Origin: a virus
Direction: 5' to 3' (one strand)
IMG/VR virus record: IMGVR_UViG_3300006641_000193
Location: 1 to 22,652 of that record
Length of the DNA: 22,652 nucleotides
In this document: piece after piece, positions 5,795 to 13,784 of the stretch
How positions within the stretch are numbered: the first letter of the stretch is position 1
Layout: each line of letters begins with the position of its first letter
Program-made: the position numbers and the translations under genes
Notes under the pieces: generated by a model
Told to the model about the DNA's origin: nothing
Database searches by the model: none
Seen by the model: the letters and a program-made list of their open reading frames with translations, nothing else

Positions 5795-5931
5795 GACTTT
5801 TTGTCTTTTTCGTTTCCGTAGTGAAACCCATCTTCATCCTCATATCCGTCGACAGTATTGACGAGCGCATATGCCATAAGGATGAAACTAATTGCCATCA
5901 GAATACTGATGCAAATGAGCACGGTTTTCAC
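5791..5931 (-). CDS. Very small membrane-anchored protein, 46 aa, GTG start
   Basis: A 46-residue protein filling what would otherwise be a gap. It starts MKTVLICISILMAISFILMA, one hydrophobic helix of about 20 residues, followed by an acidic then mixed tail (NTVDGYEDEDGFHYGNEKDK). Its GTG start overlaps the upstream stop as GTGA and its TGA overlaps the start of the cREC gene as ATGA, which is strong support for a real gene. The helix is either a signal anchor or a cleavable signal. No cysteine lipobox is evident. Function unknown. Confidence 0.65.
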   Translation of the reverse strand: MKTVLICISILMAISFILMAYALVNTVDGYEDEDGFHYGNEKDKKS

Positions 5932-6218
5932 GATTCTGCCGTCTCTGGAGCTGGCTCGCGGTTCAGGCTTGTGTTGACGATTGGCTCTGCAAAGTAGTGC
6001 AGCGTGTCAATGGTCAGACGGCGCGACTCTTCGAGTGCACGCTTCTCCTTGTCCTTCGAGGAGGCGGTGGACTTCAGTGGAGGAAGCTTGCCTTTCGGAA
6101 GCTTGCCGTGGATTCCACGGACCGTCTTAGTCATCTCCACCATACGCTTGATGGTCTGGCGGTAGATGGGCGAATTGAACTTCTTCAACTCTTCAGAGTT
6201 GCGAGTAGGATTGCTCAT
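5928..6218 (-). CDS. Hypothetical basic protein, 96 aa
   Basis: A 96-residue protein starting MSNPTRNSEELKKFNSPIYR. The middle is lysine-rich (KLPKGKLPPLKSTASSKDKE) and the C-terminal third looks helical (RALEESRRLTIDTLHYFAEP). The frame stays open further upstream, but the ATG at 6218 overlaps the upstream stop as ATGA and gives a normal junction. I recognise no domain; nucleic-acid binding is possible from the charge but not supported further. Confidence 0.6.
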   Translation of the reverse strand: MSNPTRNSEELKKFNSPIYRQTIKRMVEMTKTVRGIHGKLPKGKLPPLKSTASSKDKEKRALEESRRLTIDTLHYFAEPIVNTSLNREPAPETAES

Positions 6219-6796
6219 GGTATTTTGTAGGAAAGTGATGAGATTGCATTGCCGAGCCAGTTCAGGCCGCGACCAAGATGAAATGCAAAACGCCGCCAAG
6301 GACGAGTGTGAAAGATGAATCGATTATACCAGAGTGAGTTCTCTCTCTGGATTCTTTCCATAAACTCTTTATCTCTTGCTTTGCGTTCAGAGTTATCTCG
6401 TTTCTCAAACTCAAATAGTCGAACGTTCTGCGGAACTCCGCGGATGATTTCCACCTCAAATTCTACGGAAACGTCCCATTTATCCTGGACGTCTTGTCTG
6501 TAATCGTACATTCGAATCGTCTTAGTTCCAAGATCGACTTCTTCTTCATATGGACCATCGTGATCCATATGACCAAGGCGATCCATGAGATCCTTGGCCT
6601 TTGGATCTCCATCCACCCAACGTTCATTCTTGTATTTGATCACAAAGATCCTCTTGCCTTGAACGATGTAATGCGCCAAGACGCAATCAAGATCTTTTGT
6701 CTGAAATTCCCAATTGTTTTTATTGAGACCGAGCTCAACCATTTCTGGTGAGAAAGGCAGAGGATCTGCCCAGCTAATTGAATCGAACATTCCCAT
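6215..6796 (-). CDS. Conserved phage hypothetical protein, 193 aa, first gene of operon
   Basis: A 193-residue protein starting MGMFDSISWADPLPFSPEM. From memory it resembles a conserved hypothetical protein of many tailed phages that shares this start, the FQTKDLDCVLAHYIVQG segment and a WYNRFIFHTRPWRR-type end. The N-terminal two thirds look beta-rich and acidic; the last 40 residues are basic with aromatic residues. No function is known to me. It heads the operon leading to thyX. The -10 of its promoter ends 10 nt before the ATG at 6796, so its leader would be only about 3 nt; a second ATG lies two codons in. Confidence 0.65.
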   Translation of the reverse strand: MGMFDSISWADPLPFSPEMVELGLNKNNWEFQTKDLDCVLAHYIVQGKRIFVIKYKNERWVDGDPKAKDLMDRLGHMDHDGPYEEEVDLGTKTIRMYDYRQDVQDKWDVSVEFEVEIIRGVPQNVRLFEFEKRDNSERKARDKEFMERIQRENSLWYNRFIFHTRPWRRFAFHLGRGLNWLGNAISSLSYKIP

Positions 6797-6805
6797 AATT
6801 CTTAA

Positions 6806-6833
6806 ATCCTAACATGGATATTGAGGTTGTAAA
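6806..6833 (-). promoter_or_regulatory. Early-type promoter TTTACA-N16-TAGGAT
   Basis: TTTACA (6833-6828), 16 nt, TAGGAT (6811-6806) in the 45-nt gap after gene 41. The -10 ends 10 nt before the ATG at 6796, predicting a leader of about 3 nt. Confidence 0.6.
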
Positions 6834-6841
6834 CAAAAAAG

Positions 6842-8212
6842 TTAACTGAATTTGAAGTCTGAGTAATCAGCTTCTTCTTCGGAAGAAGGACGTGCGGTCG
6901 GTTCTTTGCTGAGATTCTGAGCCTTGATCTCCACGTCATACAACCGCATCTTGGACCGATCGATACCGACCACAAACCTCTTGTTGGAGGTCGGATCATT
7001 GTAACGGTTCTTCAGCTGCTTCACGATGATCTGATTCAGACGATCAAGTTCCTCGGTGGCAATCAGAGCAAACATCAGATCTGCAGTGGCAGGAAGACCG
7101 AAAGACTCAGAGGTATCAGTCAGTTCAACATCGGATGAGGCAAAACCTGAGCGAGTTGTCTGAGTGGCCGAGAAGATCGGCACATTGAATTCCACAGCCA
7201 GACCACGAATTTCTTCAGCGATCGCCTTGATGAAGGAGTATGTGTTGATGGCACCGCCGACTCCCTTCATTCGGGCCGAAGCACAGATGTTGAGATAGTC
7301 GATGAAGATCACATCAGGAGTAAAGTCCTTCTTCAGCTTCAGCTCGTTGAGCAAGGCACGAAAGTGCCCAGCATGAGCTGAAGCAGTGGGGTACTCTTTG
7401 ATGATTAGCTTGCCAACTGTGTTACCAGCGATCTTCTTGACCTTCGTGGTAAACATGTCCTTGGCCAGATTTGCCAGTTGATCGATCTGGACGTTCATGA
7501 GGTTAGCATCGATACGCTCGGCGATACGTTCCTCAGACATCTCGAGTGTGATGTACAGGACATTCTTTCCTTGTGCCAGGGACGAAGCAGCCACATGGCA
7601 CATGAACAGAGACTTACCCACACCAGTACCGGCGAGAGCAATGTTCAGGGTCTTGCGAGGAACACCACCTTTGGTGATGGTGTTGAACATCTCAAGATCA
7701 AAGGGCAGGCGATCCTCGGTTCGATGATAGAAGTCATATCGCTTCTCGAAGTCTACGATGTAATCATGGCCGACGCTATTGTCAAAGTTGATGGCCAGAG
7801 CCTTCTGGAGGATGTCTGGAATACCATCACGGGAAGCATCCTTGCGCTTGCCATCAATGATCTGAACAGACTCCAGGATAGCAAGGTGCAAAGCTCGATC
7901 TTTGCACCACTTCTCGGTGTGGTCTAAAAGCCAAGACTCTTCGACCGTCGGATTCTGGTCGATAGACTCGATGATGCGGACTGCGTGAGGATAGATCTCC
8001 TCGGTGACCTTGTCATCAGCCTGGAACTCGATCTCCAGAGCTGACTTGGTCGGCAGCTTGTTATACTTCGAGATGAAGTCTAGAACTATACGATAAACTG
8101 TCTTGTGAGCTGCATCGAAATACTCGGACTTGATGAATGGTAGAACCTTGCGACAATAGTTCTCGTCATTGACGAGTTTCTGAAGTATTGTCTGCTGGAG
8201 TTGATTGGACAT
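6842..8212 (-). CDS. 41: Replicative DNA helicase, DnaB-like gp41
   Basis: A 456-residue hexameric 5'-3' helicase of the replisome. An N-terminal helical domain (residues 1-150) is followed by a RecA-like motor with Walker A GTGVGKS at 195-201, Walker B VIFIDYL at 301-307 and the downstream SATQTTR sensor region. It aligns throughout with T4 gp41 as I remember it (ALNIxFD...VGHD, ITKGG, NELKLKK, SESFGLPATAD). The ATG at 8212 overlaps the preceding small gene by 47 nt in another frame; no internal start would keep the N-terminal domain. It is the third gene of the uvsX operon, the same order as T4 uvsX-40-41. Confidence 0.95.
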   Translation of the reverse strand: MSNQLQQTILQKLVNDENYCRKVLPFIKSEYFDAAHKTVYRIVLDFISKYNKLPTKSALEIEFQADDKVTEEIYPHAVRIIESIDQNPTVEESWLLDHTEKWCKDRALHLAILESVQIIDGKRKDASRDGIPDILQKALAINFDNSVGHDYIVDFEKRYDFYHRTEDRLPFDLEMFNTITKGGVPRKTLNIALAGTGVGKSLFMCHVAASSLAQGKNVLYITLEMSEERIAERIDANLMNVQIDQLANLAKDMFTTKVKKIAGNTVGKLIIKEYPTASAHAGHFRALLNELKLKKDFTPDVIFIDYLNICASARMKGVGGAINTYSFIKAIAEEIRGLAVEFNVPIFSATQTTRSGFASSDVELTDTSESFGLPATADLMFALIATEELDRLNQIIVKQLKNRYNDPTSNKRFVVGIDRSKMRLYDVEIKAQNLSKEPTARPSSEEEADYSDFKFS

Positions 8213-8534
8213 TTGAAGTGTTATCTGGAGTACCGATCTGGTAGTTTCCTGAATCGAAAGCGTCTTGAATTAGATGGGAAAGGACATCGCCAACTAGGCG
8301 TGAAAATTTGGAATCGGAATTAAGAGCAGCCTTGTCGCCTTGTATGACTTCATACTTGAATGACATCTTGGCCGTTTCCTTGTCTTCAGATACTGTCAAG
8401 AGCACTTTTCCATACGCTACGACGATTCCGTCGTAAGGTGCGACCTTGAGCTTTACAACATAGATGGCAGTCTTGTCAGAGGTATCTATGTCTGGAACGA
8501 GCTCGTATGAGTCTTTGGTGATTTTATTCGTCAT
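8166..8534 (-). CDS. Hypothetical protein between uvsX and gene 41
   Basis: A 122-residue protein. Residues about 20-65 suggest a beta-rich core (AIYVVKLKVAPYDGIVVAYG), 80-95 a helix (FSRLVGDVLSHLIQDAF), and the last 25 residues are a polar tail rich in Thr, Asn and Ser that overlaps the start of gene 41. In T4 this position between uvsX and 41 is held by gene 40, of similar size, but I see no convincing sequence match, so I do not assign it. It starts inside the last codons of uvsX (11-nt overlap), so it is translationally coupled. Confidence 0.6.
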   Translation of the reverse strand: MTNKITKDSYELVPDIDTSDKTAIYVVKLKVAPYDGIVVAYGKVLLTVSEDKETAKMSFKYEVIQGDKAALNSDSKFSRLVGDVLSHLIQDAFDSGNYQIGTPDNTSNVQSTPADNTSETRQ

Positions 8535-9567
8535 CTTCGGAAGTTTCTGTTTCTAGTTGTTGAATTGCTGAACGGTATCCCACGGTGTACTTATCCTTGA
8601 CGAATTGCTTAAACTCGTCGGACTTTAAGACAGGATCCCAGAATGTTGCAGTGTAAGTCTCGGCCTCACGATATTTGTCGGTCTCGCCCTTCTTCGAGTA
8701 CCAACCAACGGTCGGCTTGGTGACGAAACCGCCCTCGAGGGCGATCTCAAGCAGACCTGAGTACTTCTCAACGCCACCATTGAAGGAGACCGAGATCGGA
8801 ATCTTAGACTTCTCCTTCACGAAGCGAGACTTGTCGATGTTGATGATGAAGTGATAGCCGTTAAGACCATCATCATCCTTGTCCTGCTGACGGCCGAGCA
8901 TCCAGACGGCATTTGCCGAATAGTAGATGCCAGTACCGCCAGACATAACGTCCTTCGAGTACATCTCGAGCGTCTTGTAGCTGTGGTTGATTGCCACGAG
9001 AGGAATGTTCTTCAGGGTCAGGTACGGAGTGACCATACGGAATAGACCCTTCAGAGCCTTGGCTCGAGACATGTCGGCTACAGACTTCTCGTTCATTGCA
9101 TCCTCGACTTCCTTCTTGGAAGCCAGATTGCCGATGGAATCGATGACCACGATGACCTTCTCGCCCCTCTCGAGGTTGTTCATCTGGTTGACCAGATCAA
9201 ACTTTAGTTCCTCAACGTTGGTGATAGGAGTGTGAAGGACTCGAGCCACGTCGATCCCAAACGTCTTGAAGTACTGCTGTGGAGAACCGAACTCGGAATC
9301 ATAGAACAGCATGATCGCCTCGGGATACTTCTTGAGGTATGCCGCCGCCATGATGAGCGAATAGCTAGACTTAAAGTGCTTTGACGGTCCAGCCAGGACA
9401 GTCAGACCGGACGTGAGACCTCCATCCAGAGATCCAGACAACGCTACGTTGAGCATTGGGATCTCAGTAGGAATCATGTCTTTGTCGTTGAAGAGCGCGG
9501 ACTTATCCAGTACCTCGGTCTGTTCGATCTTCGAATTCTTCTTCAGCTTTGCGAGTAGTGATGACAT
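8524..9567 (-). CDS. uvsX: RecA-like recombinase UvsX
   Basis: A 347-residue strand-exchange recombinase that coats single-stranded DNA and drives recombination-dependent replication and repair. Walker A is GPSKHFKS at residues 60-67, the UvsX-type variant (T4 has GPSKSFKS), and the next strand carries LFYDSEFG at 87-94. Walker B is IVVIDSIGN at about 139-147. An acidic tail (ETETSEDDE) is typical for binding control. It is the first gene of its operon. The candidate -10 AATGAT ends seven bases before the ATG, and no Shine-Dalgarno is visible, so it too may be leaderless. Confidence 0.95.
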   Translation of the reverse strand: MSSLLAKLKKNSKIEQTEVLDKSALFNDKDMIPTEIPMLNVALSGSLDGGLTSGLTVLAGPSKHFKSSYSLIMAAAYLKKYPEAIMLFYDSEFGSPQQYFKTFGIDVARVLHTPITNVEELKFDLVNQMNNLERGEKVIVVIDSIGNLASKKEVEDAMNEKSVADMSRAKALKGLFRMVTPYLTLKNIPLVAINHSYKTLEMYSKDVMSGGTGIYYSANAVWMLGRQQDKDDDGLNGYHFIINIDKSRFVKEKSKIPISVSFNGGVEKYSGLLEIALEGGFVTKPTVGWYSKKGETDKYREAETYTATFWDPVLKSDEFKQFVKDKYTVGYRSAIQQLETETSEDDE

Positions 9568-9573
9568 AGTTAG

Positions 9574-9602
9574 ATCATTTCAAGGTTTGAGCCAGAAGTA
9601 AA
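9574..9602 (-). promoter_or_regulatory. Early-type promoter TTTACT-N17-AATGAT
   Basis: TTTACT (9602-9597), 17 nt, AATGAT (9579-9574), whose last base is seven bases before the uvsX ATG. The -10 is the poorest of the set and spacing is 17 rather than 16, so this is the least certain promoter. Confidence 0.4.
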
Positions 9603-9604
9603 TC

Positions 9605-10639
9605 TTAAACGGGACGCTTGCTCGGCAATTTGTTGTGCCAACCATAACCTTGCCAGTGCGGATACGCTCCTCGAGAAAGGTGAACCGACTGAGGTTTTTC
9701 CATGTGCTCGAAATCAAGTTCGCCTGCTTCATTCAGAAGCCGATCGGTCCACTTGAAGACTGAGACGTTGCCTGAGCACAAACGATCGAGTTCTTCGATG
9801 AAGACGCCGCGCGCTTCGTTTCGCTGAGCCCACGTTCCGTAGAACGGTGTTCCTTTGTAATAGCCGGTCTTCGGTAGCTTTCGAGATTCGTTCTCGATAG
9901 GTAACGGTTCCCAAATCTTGATATCGGAGAATGGAAGAGACTTTGCTTGTTCGACATATCGCCTCACGAGTTCCTTCGTGGCTGCAAGAGGATCTGGTTG
10001 ACGACAGAGATGATGCCGAATGTCGATGTTTCCAAAGTAGAATTCTGCATGTGTGAACTCTCCTACGGGAATGAACGACTTCAGACCAAGCTCTAGAGCT
10101 CCATAAAGAGTCTTGTAAGGTACCGAGTTGATCTTCCACCCGTGGCGGTACATGGAAATTCCATGCGAATCCCCTACTGCGATATTGCTTCCAGGAACAA
10201 AATCATTGGGATACTTAGTGATTGCGAGATTTTCAATCGTATTTAAGTATTCCCAATCGACCTGCTTCCAGTCAGGATGTGCTGCAGGATCTTTGTCGAC
10301 CCGCGGCTTGATCATCTTCGAATACTCCGGAAAATGAATATCCAGAGACCAGACTTCCCCTTTGAACTTTGAGAGTCTAGCGAGTTGATCGATGTTGCCG
10401 AATGCTTTGACTCCGCCGAACATGTTGACTGTGCCACCCCAGTCATTTCCATGGTATACCGCCACGATATCGTATTCGTTATAGTCTTCTGCAATTCCGC
10501 CAAAGTTAACAGTAACATCCCATCCTCCATATGCAGATGCAATTTGATCAGCATAGATGACGGCCTGTGCCGCGCGATGAGACGCAATTCGCTCCGAGAT
10601 TGGAGCCATTGGAGTAGTTATGAGTATTCTGTGGTTCAT
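9605..10639 (-). CDS. SGNH/GDSL hydrolase-like protein in the modification operon
   Basis: A 344-residue protein. GDSH at residues 156-159 fits block I of SGNH hydrolases with S158 as nucleophile. YFGNIDIRHH at 201-210 fits block III (N204, G203 as oxyanion residues), and SVHLS at 318-322 could give the catalytic H320. The N-terminal 150 residues form a separate region (HRILITTPMAPISERIASHR, GEVWSLDIHFPE), possibly a Rossmann-like or glycan-binding domain. SGNH enzymes are esterases or acyltransferases; the substrate here is unknown. The ATG at 10639 overlaps the PLP-enzyme stop as ATGA. As last gene of the gp42 operon, it may add or remove an acyl group on a modified base or its precursor; that is inference. 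Confidence 0.6.
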   Translation of the reverse strand: MNHRILITTPMAPISERIASHRAAQAVIYADQIASAYGGWDVTVNFGGIAEDYNEYDIVAVYHGNDWGGTVNMFGGVKAFGNIDQLARLSKFKGEVWSLDIHFPEYSKMIKPRVDKDPAAHPDWKQVDWEYLNTIENLAITKYPNDFVPGSNIAVGDSHGISMYRHGWKINSVPYKTLYGALELGLKSFIPVGEFTHAEFYFGNIDIRHHLCRQPDPLAATKELVRRYVEQAKSLPFSDIKIWEPLPIENESRKLPKTGYYKGTPFYGTWAQRNEARGVFIEELDRLCSGNVSVFKWTDRLLNEAGELDFEHMEKPQSVHLSRGAYPHWQGYGWHNKLPSKRPV

Positions 10640-11523
10640 TCGTTTGCAGTCTTCTTTGGCCAATCACGATAGGACTTGGTGTTAGCAATAATGCTAGGAT
10701 CTTTTAGCTGAGGTTCTGTGCCAACATTCCACATCAAGATCTTCTTTCCGCTCTTGTTCTTTGGAATGTATTTCCAGACCTTGGCATCGTATGTATTGAC
10801 CGTAGGGAATGGCGGAAGATTCTCCTTCTTCTCAGCGGCAGTGAAATCCAACGGTTCTGTAATGACCTCGGCGCGCCCGAGCTCTCCGGCCTTTAGATTA
10901 CGTGCCACGGCAACGCAGTGGAACTTGGCGTTCGGCCAAGCGATCTGAAGAGCGCGAGACAGCACTCCGGTCGAGATCGCGACGTAGACCTCATCTGGTT
11001 CTGGAATAGTCAGAGCTGCATGAATGATTCCTGCAGTGGCCAGCTCATGCTTCAGACCGAGCGGAACGAAGAAGGCTCCATTCTCCTTGGCCCAGATCTC
11101 TGCCTTTCGATTTAGGTTCGGCATTGCCGCGATGCGCTCAAAGTAGGCCGTAGCGCCACGCTCGATGCAGCAAGCCTGATGGTGTGAGATCTCCTTCGAG
11201 GAAGGCATGAACAGGACGACGTCCTTGTTGTGCCGTTTCGCCACATCGGCGATCGATACACCGGCCAACCCAACTCGCGGTTGGCAGTACACGATCGTCT
11301 TTAGCGGCGCTTTTGCAGCCAGAAGATCGCCGGCGCGCGTCTTTGTTCCGACGATCAAGTCGTCGCGCACCACCTGAACACCTTCGTGTTCGATGACGAC
11401 AGGAGCCGGATTGTACGGCTTCCATCCTTCACAGAGACCGAGATAGTAGTCCTTGGCATCGGCCCAGGACATCCCCCTGAGATCTTTATTGATACCATCA
11501 ACGACGTGATTATCGTGAGCCAT
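10636..11523 (-). CDS. PLP-dependent fold-type-II enzyme (lyase/deaminase-like)
   Basis: A 295-residue protein of the tryptophan-synthase-beta fold. VVRDDLIVGTKTRAGDLL (51-68) matches the region of ACC deaminase-type enzymes where a lysine, here K61, forms the Schiff base with pyridoxal phosphate. AISTGVLSRAL (182-192) is the phosphate-binding turn. Similar proteins in phages are often labelled PLP-dependent lyase/thiolase. In phages with hypermodified thymine, PLP enzymes trim an amino acid attached to the base, so its place right after an amino acid:DNA transferase-like gene is suggestive. It starts 14 nt inside that gene. The exact reaction (decarboxylation, elimination or other) is not visible. 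Confidence 0.7.
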   Translation of the reverse strand: MAHDNHVVDGINKDLRGMSWADAKDYYLGLCEGWKPYNPAPVVIEHEGVQVVRDDLIVGTKTRAGDLLAAKAPLKTIVYCQPRVGLAGVSIADVAKRHNKDVVLFMPSSKEISHHQACCIERGATAYFERIAAMPNLNRKAEIWAKENGAFFVPLGLKHELATAGIIHAALTIPEPDEVYVAISTGVLSRALQIAWPNAKFHCVAVARNLKAGELGRAEVITEPLDFTAAEKKENLPPFPTVNTYDAKVWKYIPKNKSGKKILMWNVGTEPQLKDPSIIANTKSYRDWPKKTANE

Positions 11524-12673
11524 AGAGTTCTTTCACTTTGTTCTTGTATTCCGTAACAGTCATTCCAGCCCTAGACAATACATAGTCATCGGACGGATGT
11601 ACATCCAAATCGTTGAAGGATTTGATGAGTCCTAGTTCTAGCATTGGCTTCTGGCGACCGTACGGGTGATCGTGAATCTTGTGCGAGGACCATATCTTAT
11701 CTCGGTCCAGATGCTGGTAATCTGCTCCAGGACGTACGTAGTTCTCGACCCAGCGGATGAAATCACAGCAGACGTCCTCAGCATTGTAAGGAACAGAACC
11801 AGTGTCTCGAAAGATCTGCTCCATCACGGCATCTAAGAACTGCTCTTCCTTGCCGCGCCCGAGAGGCTTCGCCAGATATGAGATGCATTCGACAGCATTA
11901 GATCCGTAGTAGAAGTGACTGTCACGATTTACGAACTCAGGATACCAATCCGCAATGTCGGCGATGAATGCCGCGTACTGGAATCGATAGGCACGAAGAT
12001 TGTGATCTTTGTTCCATTTGAACATCCATTCACCAATCTCTCGTAGATCTTTCTTTCCGCCTTTTCGGAGGAAAACAGAAAGATCGCTAACAAGCTTTGG
12101 CGCGTATTCAACCAAATAGAAGTCACCTCCACGTTTGAATTTCGATCCGGCCGGTGGCTTTGGGAAAGCAGGAAACTGATAGCCAACTGATGTGTAGAAC
12201 GACTTCGGATACGTCATGACCATCTTCGTCATCTCCTGGATGTTCTTGCACTTGTAAAGTTCGAAGAGCAACGTATTGTGGTAACCTGACGGCTTCGTCG
12301 CATAGTTGATGCCGGATCCGCAGACACGATGCAGAAGAAAGACGTACAGCCATTCTTGCAGATTAAATTCTGCATTCTTACCAGTCCAATTTGTGGCAAC
12401 GATCTTGCGCTGCGCAGTATGATGACCTGCCTTCATCTTGTGCCAGTACGGATGCTTGTCCGTCCAACCATAGAAGACATCGTTGACGATCTGCGAGAAT
12501 CCAGCCAGCTTTCTCTCGACCACATCATACAACTCGACGTTCTCCATGAGATCGTCGTTCATCTGAGACTGCAGATACGGCGTCGTGCCAAGATTGCACT
12601 TGGCTTGCTGGTCTTCCGCCATCTTGTAGTAGCGGATGAATTCCGGGTAATAGTGAGTGAGTTCAATCTTCAT
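11510..12673 (-). CDS. Amino acid:DNA transferase-like protein (aGPT-Pplase family), putative
   Basis: A 387-residue, mostly helical protein without a Walker motif. Conserved-looking blocks are LLHRVCGSGINY at residues 113-124, GYHNT at 130-134, ADIADWYPEFVNRDS at 238-252 with YYGSNAVECI at 255-264, and EDVCCDFIRW at 299-308. From memory these recall the alpha-glutamyl/putrescinyl thymine pyrophosphorylase group, now known to include amino acid:DNA transferases that attach an amino acid to a phosphorylated hydroxymethyl base in phage DNA. This is pattern recognition without an alignment. Support comes from the operon: gp42 upstream and a PLP enzyme directly downstream. The partner kinase that activates the hydroxymethyl group is not in this window. 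The start overlaps the glycosylase-like gene by 11 nt. Confidence 0.5.
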   Translation of the reverse strand: MKIELTHYYPEFIRYYKMAEDQQAKCNLGTTPYLQSQMNDDLMENVELYDVVERKLAGFSQIVNDVFYGWTDKHPYWHKMKAGHHTAQRKIVATNWTGKNAEFNLQEWLYVFLLHRVCGSGINYATKPSGYHNTLLFELYKCKNIQEMTKMVMTYPKSFYTSVGYQFPAFPKPPAGSKFKRGGDFYLVEYAPKLVSDLSVFLRKGGKKDLREIGEWMFKWNKDHNLRAYRFQYAAFIADIADWYPEFVNRDSHFYYGSNAVECISYLAKPLGRGKEEQFLDAVMEQIFRDTGSVPYNAEDVCCDFIRWVENYVRPGADYQHLDRDKIWSSHKIHDHPYGRQKPMLELGLIKSFNDLDVHPSDDYVLSRAGMTVTEYKNKVKELYGSR

Positions 12674-13037
12674 GCAGATAGTTATAGCACTGACGGAGTA
12701 CAGTTTTTTCGTAGGTTGGATCGTTTAGCTTCCGGTTGAGAGGGCTCGGATGTGGTAATTGGAAGTGTGAAATAGATATACGAGTGAGAGCCGAAGAAGC
12801 AAACTGTCCTAGTGCTACGATCTTAGAATAGCCTCTGGCTAATTCTAGGACTTCCCAGTTCACTGAATCGTGAGTGGCAATATCCGCATACGAGGCGTTG
12901 ATGAATGACCAACGCTCAACTCCTAGCTGCGTCATCCAACTGTCAAGCCGTTTTAATGACGGACTTGACCGGTTCCCACGGGTTAGGTTCGAAGGATTCT
13001 GACCCACCACTATCGGATACGAGATCAATTTGGACAT
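12663..13037 (-). CDS. Uracil-DNA glycosylase-superfamily protein
   Basis: A 124-residue protein, much shorter than classical UDGs (about 200-230). VVGQNPS at residues 10-16 fits motif A (water-activating loop GxxP) and LPHPSPLNR at 94-102 fits motif B (HPSP, DNA-intercalating loop); KIVALGQFAS at 72-81 is the usual strand between them. The fold assignment is good, but the usual catalytic Asp of motif A is replaced by Asn (N14), so it may be a divergent or non-excising member. The ATG at 13037 has GAGGA five bases upstream. This creates a 95-nt out-of-frame overlap with the dCMP deaminase gene. In this operon it may excise or handle unwanted or modified bases. Confidence 0.65.
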   Translation of the reverse strand: MSKLISYPIVVGQNPSNLTRGNRSSPSLKRLDSWMTQLGVERWSFINASYADIATHDSVNWEVLELARGYSKIVALGQFASSALTRISISHFQLPHPSPLNRKLNDPTYEKTVLRQCYNYLHED

Positions 13038-13464
13038 GGGCTTCCTCACACATTCTTCGGCTTAACTGCCACGATTCTTTCCACTTCTCAGGAACTTCCT
13101 GAGCTGGCATCACGATACGTTTGATGCCAACCTGGATCAGGCCCTTCGTGCATTCGGAGCAGCACGGCAGACCATGAACATACATCGTGGCCCCGTTGAG
13201 TGAGACACCAGCCAAACTTGCGTTGTAGATGGCATTCATCTCGGCGTGCACGATGTACCGGTACTTCAGTTCACGGTTTGCCAACCTTTCAGGATTGTCA
13301 GAGATTCCACGAGGGAATCCGTTGTAACCCTGAGAGAGTACCTGACCATGATCTCCAACCGCGACAGCACCGACCTTCGTGGAAGGATCCTTTGACCAGG
13401 ATCCAACCTCTTTGGCTAGGTGGATGTACCGCTTATCCCACTTGAGATGTTGCTCGGTCGGCAT
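12943..13464 (-). CDS. cd: dCMP deaminase
   Basis: A 173-residue zinc-dependent deaminase converting dCMP to dUMP. HAEMN at residues 73-77 provides the zinc-binding His and catalytic Glu, and PCCSEC at 100-105 the zinc-binding cysteines (C102, C105); GYNGFPRGISDNPERL is the typical substrate region of phage dCMP deaminases. The ATG at 13464 lies one base after the upstream stop; the open frame continues farther upstream but would overlap that gene. The C-terminal 30 or so residues (SDSGGSESFEPNPWEPVK) are encoded in DNA that also encodes the start of the glycosylase-like protein. Its product feeds ThyX; gp42 competes for the same dCMP pool. Confidence 0.92.
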   Translation of the reverse strand: MPTEQHLKWDKRYIHLAKEVGSWSKDPSTKVGAVAVGDHGQVLSQGYNGFPRGISDNPERLANRELKYRYIVHAEMNAIYNASLAGVSLNGATMYVHGLPCCSECTKGLIQVGIKRIVMPAQEVPEKWKESWQLSRRMCEEAHVQIDLVSDSGGSESFEPNPWEPVKSVIKTA

Positions 13465-13466
13465 GC

Positions 13467-13784
13467 TTATTTCGTGTATGACGTTCCATCGTTGATCGTC
13501 ATCAACCCAAAGTGGAGGTCGAGTTTCAACCATGGTCCATCTTCATCTTCGTCTTCGACGAGTGCTGCAGTAAATCCGCCGGTGCAGGAGTATCCGGTAG
13601 CAGCTGCCTGTTTCAGGCGTTCACGCGCAGATCGACGAATCTCATAGATATCCGGCACTCTTGCTTGGCCATCCATATTGCCCCATTTCCAGTCGGAATG
13701 CAGCATCCAGGAATGGACCTCCTCAAAGTCGAAGGTGTCCATGATCTCATCAATCTGATGTTGAATTGCTTCTTGGCGTGTCAT
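13467..13784 (-). CDS. Conserved phage-type hypothetical protein, 105 aa
   Basis: A 105-residue protein beginning MTRQEAIQHQIDEIMDTFDF, with SWMLHSDWKWGNMD, a helix (IYEIRRSARERLKQAAATG), a CTGGFTAAL segment and a final beta-like stretch. From memory this order (helix, DWKW, basic helix, GGF, strand) occurs in a small hypothetical protein common in tailed phages; no function known to me. The start overlaps the gp42 stop as ATGA and the stop is two bases before the deaminase start. Confidence 0.6.
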   Translation of the reverse strand: MTRQEAIQHQIDEIMDTFDFEEVHSWMLHSDWKWGNMDGQARVPDIYEIRRSARERLKQAAATGYSCTGGFTAALVEDEDEDGPWLKLDLHFGLMTINDGTSYTK

